DNA of 47,348 bases from Succinatimonas hippei YIT 12066 (GTDB taxonomy: Bacteria; Pseudomonadota; Gammaproteobacteria; Enterobacterales; Succinivibrionaceae): assembly GCF_000188195.1 (NCBI RefSeq), contig NZ_GL830963.1, forward strand, positions 1 to 47,348. Reading direction: 5' to 3'. Position numbers and translations under genes: made by a program. The notes below the pieces were generated by a model. That model saw only the letters and a program-made list of their open reading frames with translations. It was not told where the DNA came from and did not search any database. Shown here in pieces: positions 16,359 through 24,350 of this stretch; the stretch's first letter is position 1; each line of letters opens with the position of its first letter.

Positions 16359-16868
16359 CTATTCTCCTGCTTTATCTTCTTGAGGAGTGATGCTTCTACC
16401 TTTTAAAATATCTACAATATTTAAAAATATGTAGATAAGAATAATAAAACCTCCTATTGGAATGATTGAGTATACGTATCCCATTGGGATGTTTATTGCC
16501 GGAGAAGGTTGCAGCATAGTACGGATGCAAAGGTTATATCCGCCGTAAATCATGGCAAATATTGCAAATATGGCAATTACAATGTAAATAATAATGTTCA
16601 AAGTTTTTTGGCTGGCTTGATTTAGCTTATCCGTCACGAAAGTAACGGCAAGATGTCCGTTTCTGCCAAAAAGCAGGGCGCCACCTAATACTCCAAGCCA
16701 CACCATTAAAAATCTGGCACCTTCATCAGTAAATGAAGCCGGATTGTTAAGTATATATCTTGAGGTTACCTGCCATGTTACATCAAGCACCATTAATATT
16801 AGAATTACGCTGCAGATTCGATAAATAAGCAGATCAAGAAATTTTCTTGTCTTAAGGAACGGATCCAT
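16359..16868 (-). CDS. dctQ: TRAP transporter small permease, DctQ type (system B)
   Basis: 169 residues with four membrane helices and the DctQ motif FTDEGARFLMVWLGVLGGAL. It pairs with the DctM just downstream. GAGGG precedes the ATG at 16868. A strong hairpin separates it from dctP, which suggests unequal expression of binding protein and permease. Confidence 0.9.
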   Translation of the reverse strand: MDPFLKTRKFLDLLIYRICSVILILMVLDVTWQVTSRYILNNPASFTDEGARFLMVWLGVLGGALLFGRNGHLAVTFVTDKLNQASQKTLNIIIYIVIAIFAIFAMIYGGYNLCIRTMLQPSPAINIPMGYVYSIIPIGGFIILIYIFLNIVDILKGRSITPQEDKAGE

Positions 16869-16886
16869 CTTTATGCCCTCTATGAG

Positions 16887-16918
16887 AATTCAGGAGATAA
16901 AAAAATATCTCCTGAATT
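16887..16918 (-). terminator. Intercistronic hairpin between dctP and dctQ (system B)
   Basis: AATTCAGGAGATA and TATCTCCTGAATT form a perfect 13-bp stem around six identical bases. No T-run follows in the direction of transcription, so partial termination or protection of the dctP message 3' end is more likely than full termination. Confidence 0.65.
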
Positions 16919-16934
16919 TATTGTCTAAATGAGT

Positions 16935-17912
16935 TTAGAGTTTTTGAATTGCTTCAATAATTTCTTTATATCCTTCCTTTTGCATTTCCTCATCTAAGAT
17001 AAATTTAGTCTTATCACGGAAAGGCTGTTTGTCAGGATAGGATAAATGGATTCCCATGTCTTTTGCTTTTTGCAGGTTCTTTGCATCATTTTCATCCCAA
17101 GCTGTTATACTGGTTTGAGTGCCGACTTTGGCGGCTTTTTTAATGATGTCTTGTTCTTCAGGACTTAAAGTTTCCCAAGTTAAATCTGAAATTAATACTA
17201 CATCAGGTGTCATGGTATGTTCGTCAAAAGAGTAGTATTTGTTGACTTCGCAATGCCTTTGCTCAACGAATGAAGAAATTGAGTTTTCTGCACCATCAAC
17301 AATTTTTTGCTGGAGGGCGGAATAAATTTCAGACCAAGGAACAGGTGTCGGCTGACCTCCCATTGCTCTTACCATACGCATGGACATATCAGATTCCGGA
17401 ACGCGCATTTTAAGGCCTGATAAATCTTCAGGCTTGTCAATTGCTTTGTTGGCATAGAAACTTCTTGAACCTGCTGCAATCAACATTAAACCGATTACGC
17501 CACGATCTTTTGACGAGTGGAAGAAATATTTTTCAGGAAGATCGCTTAACATGAAAGCTTTTGCCTGTTCATAATCACGGAACATAAATGGGATACTCAT
17601 AATTCCGTATTTTGGCTCAAATGTTTCAGCAAGAGATCCGTTAATTTTGCACATGTCAAGAGCTCCTGTAACAGTTTGCTCTGCAGTTTCTCTTTCCCCT
17701 CCCAATTGTCCGTTAGGATAAATGGTAACAGTTAATTCTCCGTTAGAAAGTTTGGCAACCTCGTCAGCAAAGGCCTGAAGACCGATATGTTGTGCATTAT
17801 CAACTGTCATGCCGTGCGCCAGACGCAGTTCTCTGGCTTGTGCTGTTGTCAGACTCATGGCAAGAATTGCCGATCCGATGGTTAAACCTAAAAGTGTTTT
17901 TTGCAATTTCAT
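16935..17912 (-). CDS. dctP: TRAP transporter solute-binding protein, DctP type (system B)
   Basis: 325 residues. Signal peptide is residues 1-27 (LQKTLLGLTIGSAILAMSLT, then TAQA). Family segments are RELRLAHGMTVDNAQHIGLQ, VTIYPNGQLGGERETAEQ, GLKMRVPESDMSMRMVRAMG (conserved Arg) and YSALQQKIVDGAENSISSF. The pattern resembles the DctP subgroup that takes sugar acids such as uronates or aldonates, but the ligand cannot be fixed from sequence. RBS AAGGAG is a few bases upstream, 21 bases after the isomerase gene. Confidence 0.9.
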   Translation of the reverse strand: MKLQKTLLGLTIGSAILAMSLTTAQARELRLAHGMTVDNAQHIGLQAFADEVAKLSNGELTVTIYPNGQLGGERETAEQTVTGALDMCKINGSLAETFEPKYGIMSIPFMFRDYEQAKAFMLSDLPEKYFFHSSKDRGVIGLMLIAAGSRSFYANKAIDKPEDLSGLKMRVPESDMSMRMVRAMGGQPTPVPWSEIYSALQQKIVDGAENSISSFVEQRHCEVNKYYSFDEHTMTPDVVLISDLTWETLSPEEQDIIKKAAKVGTQTSITAWDENDAKNLQKAKDMGIHLSYPDKQPFRDKTKFILDEEMQKEGYKEIIEAIQKL

Positions 17913-17933
17913 AAGTGATATCTCCTTATGTTG

Positions 17934-18781
17934 TTAACAACTTGATGAAACTTTTTGTAATAAAAAAGGTAAATAGTTTTTTATTTCCCTTGGGGAAACT
18001 ATTTTCTTATTTAATACTTCAAGTTCTATATAACCTTGAAAACCGGTATCTTCTACTGCAGCTCTGATTTTCGGAATATCAATAACACCGTCGCCGGGGA
18101 GCACTCTTCCGTAAACTGTATCAACAGTATTAAAGTCCCAATCGGAAACATGAAAACCAAGAATTCTGTTTTTTGCTCTTGTTATTTGAGAGAAAAGTTC
18201 CGGATCCCACCAAGTGTGATAAACATCTACAATAATTCCGAAGCCGTATTCTAAATTAGGATCAAGCTCCTCACACCAATCTATAGATTCCTTGATGGAA
18301 CAAAGGACTGATCTGTTGGCACATGTCATTGGGTGTAATGCTTCTAGGCCTAAAGAAACGTTAAGTTCTTTTGCCTTTTGTAAAAGAGTACTGATGTTTT
18401 CTTTAATGATACTTTTTGTATAGTTAAGATCTTTGTTAGGTAAGCATAAACCACCAACTACAAGACCAAAACACGGAGCTCCTAGTTTTGCAGCAAGATC
18501 GAGATATCTAAAATTATTTTCTAGATTTTTTTTTTACTTTCATTACCTTCTGCTGACATATAACCGCTGCGACTTAGGCAGGAAATTTTTAATCCGGTAT
18601 TATTTAACGCTTTTACAGTATCTCTAATTGATTTTTCATCTGGAAACTCATGAACCCAAGGCCCGATAGCACCTATATGAAATTTACTGCATTCTTCAAT
18701 TAGGCATGATGGTTTGACGCAGTGGTTTATTGTTGCACTGTTAATACTGATTAATTGTGGGGAGGAAATTAAGTCTCTCAT
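17934..18781 (-). pseudogene. Xylose-isomerase-like TIM-barrel sugar isomerase/epimerase, frameshifted at A10
   Basis: Two frames make one protein. From ATG 18781 (GGAG upstream) the first 86 residues read through GNESKKK into a run of ten A (18526-18535 on the plus strand as T10) and stop. One base more, or two fewer, continues as NLENNFRYLDLAAKLGAPCF to the stop at 17934, giving 282 residues, the usual length. The rest carries the family's metal and substrate residues: GLEALHP, IIVDVYHTWWDP, GFHVSDWDFN and GYIELEV. Such enzymes interconvert ketoses or hydroxy-keto acids. It is the first gene of unit B. It may be a true lesion, a length-variable homopolymer, a site of polymerase slippage or -1 frameshifting, or a sequencing error. 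Confidence 0.75.
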
Positions 18782-18829
18782 GCCGTATCTCCATTTATTT
18801 TTAATTTATTCCAAAACTTAATGCAGGTA

Positions 18830-18845
18830 TGTGAAGAACATCTCA
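18830..18845 (-). promoter_or_regulatory. CRP-like site upstream of the isomerase-TRAP operon (system B)
   Basis: Read on the minus strand TGAGA-TGTTCT-TCACA matches the CRP consensus TGTGA-N6-TCACA at 9 of 10 bases. Its centre is about 41 bp before a likely start near 18796, with a weak -10 TAAATT at about 18803-18808, the class II activator geometry. Confidence 0.55.
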
Positions 18846-18846
18846 T

Positions 18847-18866
18847 AATTAACCAGATAGTTAAAA
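18847..18866. promoter_or_regulatory. Second TetR-type operator copy upstream of the system B operon
   Basis: AATTAACCAGATAGTTAAAA matches the 20-bp palindrome at 19688-19707 at 16 of 20 positions and keeps the arms TTAAC-N6-GTTAA exactly. It abuts the CRP-like site, so one regulator could control both the isomerase-TRAP operon and the SDR-flavoprotein operon. Confidence 0.6.
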
Positions 18867-18936
18867 ATGTGCAAATTATTCTTTTCCTTGTTTTTGTTTT
18901 GTTATGGCAAAAAGCTCTTTTATATTAAATGGTTAT

Positions 18937-19569
18937 TTATAGATTTTCGTTTGTTATCCATGAGCCGATAGTATCCATTATGGATTGAAGTCTATTTGTT
19001 TTTTCTTCTTCAGATGTAAGATCTGTCTGGTAAAGTAATGAAAGTGTTGAACTGTTTGTAATGTAGAAAATTACCAGTGCGGCAATAGATATGTTTATTT
19101 GCATTGGATCTAAATCTTCACGAATAGTTTTGTCTTTCTTGCCTTTTTCAATGATTTCTTTGGTTAGGACTTCCCAATTTTTATTTATGTCTAAAAAAGT
19201 TGTTAAATGATCTTTGACATGACGGGCACGCATTAGATTTTCGCTTGACAATAAAAAAATTAACTCGGGATGCTTAATGTAATAATTCCAATTTACAGAT
19301 ACTAAGTTAAGCATTGCGTCATAAGCAGTCATATTATCAATATTAATTTTTTCTTCTTCAGTGCGTAATTGACGATAAGACTCTTTTAGAACTTCTGTAA
19401 ATAATAAATCTTTACTTTTAAAATAGTAATAAATAAGCTACTTGTTAACTTTGGCTTTGTCCGCAATGCGATCCATGCGAGCTCCGTCAAATCCGTATTT
19501 GACGAACTCTTTTTTGGCAGCTAAGAGAATTTTGTGTTGCGATAATATCGGGTCTTTTTTTCGTTTCAT
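18937..19569 (-). pseudogene. TetR-family regulator with an in-frame amber codon
   Basis: From ATG 19569 the frame reads MKRKKDPILSQHKILLAAKK, EFVKYGFDGARMDRIADKAK, VNK, then TAG (codon 44; CTA at 19438-19440 on the plus strand), then LIYYYFKSKDLLFTEVLKES and onward to the stop at 18937, in all 210 residues. The helix-turn-helix is textbook TetR. VNK-Q-LIYYYF is common in the family, so the stop is probably CAG changed to TAG. An internal restart at ATG 19332 would lack the DNA-binding domain. It faces the SDR operon across a perfect palindrome and is likely its regulator, or was. Amber suppression or a sequence error are the alternatives. Confidence 0.8.
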
Positions 19570-19647
19570 TTCTTATATTTTTAAAGTTATTTCTTGTATT
19601 TAATATAAAAGGAAATTTATTTTTTCTATAAAAATTTTGTAATTAAT

Positions 19648-19663
19648 TGTGATATCGATCAAT
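19648..19663 (+). promoter_or_regulatory. CRP/FNR-like site of the SDR-flavoprotein operon
   Basis: TGTGATATCGATCAAT matches TGTGA-N6-TCACA at 8 of 10. Its centre is 41.5 bp before position 19697, which is where a start would fall after the -10 hexamer TTTAAT at 19685-19690 (5 of 6 to consensus). It shares GTGAT-N4-ATCAA with the site at 14082-14095, so FNR is also possible. Confidence 0.55.
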
Positions 19664-19687
19664 CAAGTGTTGTTATTTTTATTATTT

Positions 19688-19707
19688 AATTAACTATATA
19701 GTTAATT
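19688..19707. promoter_or_regulatory. Perfect 20-bp palindrome, candidate TetR operator
   Basis: AATTAACTATATAGTTAATT is identical to its reverse complement. It overlaps the end of the -10 hexamer and the expected transcription start of the SDR operon, and lies in the gap between tetR and that operon. This is the classic repressor position. A 16/20 copy lies upstream of the system B TRAP operon. Confidence 0.7.
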
Positions 19708-19726
19708 TGCTTTTTATGAGGTGAGC

Positions 19727-20507
19727 ATGCGCAAGCCCGTAGCTTTAATAACAGGTTCTTCAAGAGGTATTGGTTTTGCATGTGCTTGTCAGCTGGCAAA
19801 ATCAGGGTTTGATATTGTGATTAATAGTAGAAATTCGCAATCGGATAATCATGATTTATTGCTTGCAAAAGAGGAAATTCATAAGCTAGGTGCAAAATGT
19901 GTAATTGCACAAGGGGATATTTCGGTAATTGCCGAGCATGAAAATATTATACAAACTGTCTTAAAAAATTTCGAAACAATTGACTGTTTGATAAATAATG
20001 CCGGAACAGGGGCAAAAAGGCGCGGTGATTTATTGCATCTTACAGAGGACTCTTGGGATCATTGTCTAAATTTAAATGCTAAGGGACTTTTCTTTTTATC
20101 ACAAAAAGTTGCATCACTAATGCTTGATGATGATTTAAGTACTGGTATAAATAAAACTATTATAAATATAACATCTTGTTCTGCAAAGATTTTATCTCCA
20201 GATAGAGCAGAGTATTGTGTTTCCAAAGTTGCTGCCTCTATGGCAACACAATTGCTTGCTTTGCGCCTTGCAGATACAAAAGTTAAAGTTATTTGAAATA
20301 AGACCAGGAATTATCAAGACGGATATGACTTTGCCTGTTAAAGATAAATATGACGCTTTTATTGCCGATGGTTTAGTTCCTGAGGGACGTTGGGGCGAAC
20401 CTGATGATGTTGCTCAAGTTGCTTCAATGTTGGCACTTAATCCTATGCCTTATACAGTAGGTCAAATCTTTGATGTAGATGGTGGTCTGCATTTTCATAG
20501 CTTTTAA
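19727..20507 (+). pseudogene. Short-chain dehydrogenase/reductase with a one-base frameshift
   Basis: Start ATG 19727 follows GAGG by 5 bases. NAD(P)-binding TGSSRGIG, the INNAG motif, and the catalytic Ser (NITSCS) and YCVSK (Y-x3-K) are all present in the first frame, which stops at 20294-20296 after KVKVI. The next frame continues FEIRPGIIKTDMTLP to WGEPDDVAQVASMLA and YTVGQIFDVDGGLHFHSF, stop at 20507. Removing one base between 20288 and 20294 joins them into ~260 residues, the normal SDR length. The break comes after the catalytic residues but removes the substrate lid and the C-terminal strand, so the product would probably be inactive. It resembles 3-oxoacyl-ACP reductase/gluconate 5-dehydrogenase relatives; the substrate is unknown. 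Confidence 0.8.
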
Positions 20508-20527
20508 TCTAGTTGAGGGAAAAGAAG

Positions 20528-22576
20528 ATGTTGTCATCAAATATCCTGGATAAACTGACTAATGTTAATCTTGAGAATAAATTTAATGAACCATCTGTTA
20601 CAAGTTTTATTGATTGTGACAATAGTTCTTTTCCTTTATATACAGTTAATTCTGTGATTGTAGGGAGCGGAGCTGCCGGGTTAAGAGCTGCAGTAGAATT
20701 AAAGCGTAGAAATGTTGATGTTATTGTAGTGACATCAATGCTGTACGCAGGTACGTCTGCTTGCTCAGGATCAGATAAACAAACGTTATTTACTGCGTCA
20801 ACAGGTAAGAATGGAGATAATGTTTACGCGGTAGCAAAAGCAATCGCGGCTGGTGGTGCAATGGATGGAGATCTTGCCTATGTAGAAGCGGCAGGGTCTT
20901 TTCTTGCTATGGACGGGTTAAGATTATATGGTTTACCTCTTCCTGAAGATAAATTTGGGGCAGTTTTGCGCTATAAAACGGATCATGATGAGGCGGGGCG
21001 TGCTACAAGTTGTGGACCTAGAACTTCTAGATTAATGGTAAAGGCATTATCTAACGAAGCGATGCGTCTTGGAATCAATCTTTTAGATGATTGTACGATT
21101 ATAAAAATTCTTAAAAAAAGTTATGAAGAACGTGTAGATGGACTCATTGGTATATCTAAAAAATTTATAAATGATAACAATAAGTTAGGCATTGTAATTT
21201 TTAAATGCTGTAATGTTATTTTAGCCGGAGGAGGAGCAGGGGAACTTTATAAGCATAGTGCTTATCCCTACGGGTGCGTTGGTACTGTAGGTTTGGCCCT
21301 AGAGGCAGGTATTTCTGTTAATAATATTCAAGAGCAACAATTTGGTATCAGCACTGATAAAAGTACCTTTGCCTGGAATTTGTCAGGAACCTATATGCAA
21401 GCGATGCCGCGAATTTTTTCACAGGACAGAGATGGTAATGTTTATAATTTTTTGAAAAATTATTATCGTTCTACAAAAGAAATTGCTTCAAATATTTTTA
21501 GAAAAGGCTATCAATGGCCTGTGCACGCCCAAAAAATGCTAAATTTCGGATCAAGTCTTATCGATTTGGCAATTTTCCGTGAAATACAAAAGGGAAGGGA
21601 GGTGTTCTTAGATTTTTTACATAATCCTGATATAGGTAATGATGGCAAACCATTTTCTTTAAATGAGCTGGACGAAGATGTATATGCATACTTAAAGAAT
21701 GCTGAAGCGTTATTAGATTTGCCGATTGACCGATTAAATAAAATGAATCCTTTATCTGTTGAATTATATAGAGTAAACGGGATCTATTTAGCAAAGAATC
21801 CTTTAAAAGTAGGAGTAAATCATCAACATTTTAATGGAGGCATTAGAGTTAATATTTGGGGAGAAAGCGAGCTTAAAGGATGTTTTGCAATAGGTGAAAG
21901 TGCAGGAACTCATGGGGTTACAAGACCGGGAGGCTCTGCACTTAATTCCGGTCAGGTATTTGCGATACGAAGCGCTCAGTTTATAGAGAATCAAAATTCA
22001 CACGTCGATGAAGATTCGATTGATTTGAAGAAAATTAAGGAAATTTTAGATTTTGCCGGTAAAAGTTTTAATAATAAAGGTATATCTTTACAAGACTTAA
22101 GACAAAAAGTCCAAACAATAATGAGTGAAAAAGTAGCTTTTATATGTAACATAAAAGGCTTGCAAGAAGCATTAAAGACTATAGATCAGTTAATTGAGTC
22201 TGTTTATAAAGACGGAATTACCGTTAAACACAATTCACAGTTGTTTTCTATTTTTGAATGGAAAAATTTATTAATTGAAGCAAAAGCGATTATTGAATCA
22301 CTTATTTTTTATATAAGCAATGGAGGAGGAAGCCGTGGTGCAAGAGTGATATGCTCAGAAAGTGCATCTTCTATTCCACAGGCTTCTAATGAAGATCTGT
22401 CAGATTTTAGAATTGTTCCTGAAAATATTGTTAAACGTAATGAAATTATTGTTGTTAAATATGATGGCAGTAATACCTTGATCAGAGAAAGAAAAGTAAA
22501 AGACTTTCCGAATTTGGATGATATCTTCTTTGAGAAAAATTGGCCTGATTTTTTAAATGGAGATATTTTTAATTAA
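20528..22576 (+). CDS. FAD-dependent oxidoreductase, fumarate reductase flavoprotein-like
   Basis: 682 residues from ATG 20528, with GAGGGA 7 bases upstream and 20 bases after the SDR stop. The FAD loop is VNSVIVGSGAAGLRAAVELK (residues ~39-58). The distal FAD motif HFNGGIRVNIWGESELKGCF, then AIGESAGTHGVTRPGGSALN, corresponds to the HYxxGG and GE-x-G...R-x-GG segments of FrdA/SdhA, including a candidate catalytic Arg. There is no iron-sulphur or membrane partner next to it and no signal peptide, so it is not a classical respiratory complex. It probably oxidises or reduces a carboxylate or sugar-derived intermediate in the unit B pathway. The C-terminal ~170 residues are helical, as in the family's capping tail. 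Confidence 0.75.
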   Translation: MLSSNILDKLTNVNLENKFNEPSVTSFIDCDNSSFPLYTVNSVIVGSGAAGLRAAVELKRRNVDVIVVTSMLYAGTSACSGSDKQTLFTASTGKNGDNVYAVAKAIAAGGAMDGDLAYVEAAGSFLAMDGLRLYGLPLPEDKFGAVLRYKTDHDEAGRATSCGPRTSRLMVKALSNEAMRLGINLLDDCTIIKILKKSYEERVDGLIGISKKFINDNNKLGIVIFKCCNVILAGGGAGELYKHSAYPYGCVGTVGLALEAGISVNNIQEQQFGISTDKSTFAWNLSGTYMQAMPRIFSQDRDGNVYNFLKNYYRSTKEIASNIFRKGYQWPVHAQKMLNFGSSLIDLAIFREIQKGREVFLDFLHNPDIGNDGKPFSLNELDEDVYAYLKNAEALLDLPIDRLNKMNPLSVELYRVNGIYLAKNPLKVGVNHQHFNGGIRVNIWGESELKGCFAIGESAGTHGVTRPGGSALNSGQVFAIRSAQFIENQNSHVDEDSIDLKKIKEILDFAGKSFNNKGISLQDLRQKVQTIMSEKVAFICNIKGLQEALKTIDQLIESVYKDGITVKHNSQLFSIFEWKNLLIEAKAIIESLIFYISNGGGSRGARVICSESASSIPQASNEDLSDFRIVPENIVKRNEIIVVKYDGSNTLIRERKVKDFPNLDDIFFEKNWPDFLNGDIFN

Positions 22577-22586
22577 AATACCTTAT

Positions 22587-22625
22587 ACAAATGCTGCAGC
22601 CAAAAAACTGCAACATTTGTAAGAA
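22587..22625 (+). terminator. Terminator after the flavoprotein gene
   Basis: ACAAATGCTGCAG (22587-22599) pairs with CTGCAACATTTGT (22608-22620) with one mismatch, followed by AAGAAATTTTT. It separates the convergent flavoprotein and gntR genes and may serve both. Confidence 0.7.
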
Positions 22626-22642
22626 ATTTTTAATACTGTAGC

Positions 22643-23398
22643 TTACTTATTTGTTTTTATACGATTAATTACATCATCTTTTATTTGATTAATATGCAGC
22701 TCCATTGCTTTACTGGCAGCTTCTCCGTCTTTATTTAAGATAGCGTCCACTACCATTTGATGCGTCTGGATTGCTTCTTCAAGAAGAGTACGATTATTTA
22801 AATTAATTATATAATTAATTGCTGCATAAATAATATCCATTAAATTTGGCATAATGGCGTTTGTAGAACAATTTGCGATACTTGAATGAAAAGCAACGTC
22901 TGCAGCTTCATGATTTATGCCGGCATGGATTAGAGATTTAATTTTTTCATGGGCAGCGCAAATAATTTGAATTTGCTCAGGTGTGGCGTGTTCTGCAGCA
23001 TTTCGTGCTAAGCTTGGTTCTATAAGCAGACGTATTTCACATAAATCAAGGCCTAGCTTTAATTTGTCTTTATAAAATCTAAAGCCGAAAGGATCAGGTA
23101 AAACACCGGGATTCTTAGCTACAAAAGTCCCAAGTCCCCTTTTTATTTCAAGAATATTTTGACTTACCAGCTGTTTTACAGCTTCTCTTACAGTACTTCT
23201 TCCTACGCCGAGTAATTTTGCCAACTCCATCTCAGAAGGTAATATTGTTTCTTTTTTAAAGGATCCGTTTTGAATTAATTTTATGATAGTTTCTGAAGCT
23301 AATTCTGCCTTTGATTTTAAGTTATAAGAACGCAACGAATCAGGTAAGGTATTCGTAAGCTGTAATGATAAATTTTCAGAAGAAAAGGTATCTGTCAT
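22643..23398 (-). CDS. GntR-family regulator, FCD (FadR) subfamily
   Basis: 251 residues. The winged helix covers residues ~28-100, with LPSEMELAKLLGVGRSTVRE, AVKQLVSQNILEIKRGLGTF. The C-terminal all-helical FCD domain shows the metal/ligand residues D-x3-H in DVAFHSSIANCS, then His in IQTHQMVVDAI and MELHINQI. Such proteins usually repress sugar-acid or organic-acid operons and release DNA on binding the acid. It is the last gene of the system C operon, 16 bases after the isomerase gene, so it is probably autoregulated through the palindrome at 28385-28399. Confidence 0.85.
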   Translation of the reverse strand: MTDTFSSENLSLQLTNTLPDSLRSYNLKSKAELASETIIKLIQNGSFKKETILPSEMELAKLLGVGRSTVREAVKQLVSQNILEIKRGLGTFVAKNPGVLPDPFGFRFYKDKLKLGLDLCEIRLLIEPSLARNAAEHATPEQIQIICAAHEKIKSLIHAGINHEAADVAFHSSIANCSTNAIMPNLMDIIYAAINYIINLNNRTLLEEAIQTHQMVVDAILNKDGEAASKAMELHINQIKDDVINRIKTNK

Positions 23399-23414
23399 AT
23401 GATTAAATTACAAA

Positions 23415-24308
23415 TCAAAAAAACGAATAGTGATTAATTTTATCATAATTAATTAAAGTGCTTGAGAGCTCTTCAAAAGCACGGTTTATGATTTGCTTCT
23501 GTGTAAAGATTTTTGGATATTTTGGATTAAATACTTCAGTTGAAATCATCCCTTTATAATTAATTGTTTTTAGTGCATTTAAAAAGTTAAACAGATTGAT
23601 GGCATCTCCGTCCGTACAAAATGTACGGTATCTTTGGTCAGTAATTTTTTCAGTGTTTGATACTTTTTTACCGTTCATTAAATGAATAGCAAAAATTTGT
23701 TTGGCATTGATTTTTTCAAATGAGTAACAATCAGATCTTTCTTTTAAATAAAGGTTATATGAATCAAGAACTAAGCCTACATTACCGTTATTTACTTCAT
23801 TGATTATTTCACAGGCAAAGTCTGCGTCTTGCACCAGACTTCTTGACAGTCCTACAGGCTCAAAAATCCATTTAATATAAGGCATTGTTTGGGCTAAATA
23901 TTTTAAGATGCGAACACAGTTTGATTTGATTTTCTCATGATCATAAATTTTGCATTGGCTGTCGTCATCAAGAAGAGGTGCAACTACAATACATTTGTTA
24001 ATATTTACAGTATGATAGAGATCGTCAATTAGATTTAATATTCTTATATTAGTATCTCGTTTTTCTTTAATATCTTTTTGACTTAAAAATTCCGGATAAA
24101 TGTACAGTGCATTTAATGCACTGGGTTTTATTTTTGTGTCGTCAAGTAAGCTCTTAAGATCTGATATTGAATGATTTTCAAGATATTTATTAATACAGTC
24201 AAAGCGCAACTCAATAAGGTCAAATCCGGCATGTTTGGCTAATGTAACATCCTTTTCTAAATCAAGAAAATCTTTGGTGCATGCTTCGTTATAACAATAC
24301 ATAGACAT
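23415..24308 (-). CDS. Sugar phosphate isomerase/epimerase (xylose isomerase-like TIM barrel), system C
   Basis: 297 residues from ATG 24308, chosen because AGGTGG lies 5 bases upstream; a GTG at 24317 would overlap that site. Beta-strand ends carry the usual metal or substrate residues: FDLIELRFD (Glu), WIFEPVGLSRS (Glu), VGLVLDSYNLYL (Asp), IFAIHLMNGKK (His), GMISTEVFNP (Glu). It follows the Gfo/Idh/MocA gene by 42 bases. A dehydrogenase plus such an isomerase is a common pairing in inositol and sugar-acid breakdown. It is only distantly similar to the frameshifted isomerase of unit B. Confidence 0.8.
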   Translation of the reverse strand: MSMYCYNEACTKDFLDLEKDVTLAKHAGFDLIELRFDCINKYLENHSISDLKSLLDDTKIKPSALNALYIYPEFLSQKDIKEKRDTNIRILNLIDDLYHTVNINKCIVVAPLLDDDSQCKIYDHEKIKSNCVRILKYLAQTMPYIKWIFEPVGLSRSLVQDADFACEIINEVNNGNVGLVLDSYNLYLKERSDCYSFEKINAKQIFAIHLMNGKKVSNTEKITDQRYRTFCTDGDAINLFNFLNALKTINYKGMISTEVFNPKYPKIFTQKQIINRAFEELSSTLINYDKINHYSFF

Positions 24309-24350
24309 AATTTCCACCTTTTATTTGACCTTATTAGCTTGGATACATTT

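Noticed and set aside
17931-17942. Palindrome GTTGTTAACAAC as an operator before dctP (system B)
   Set aside because: It overlaps the stop of the isomerase gene inside an operon and is not near a promoter.
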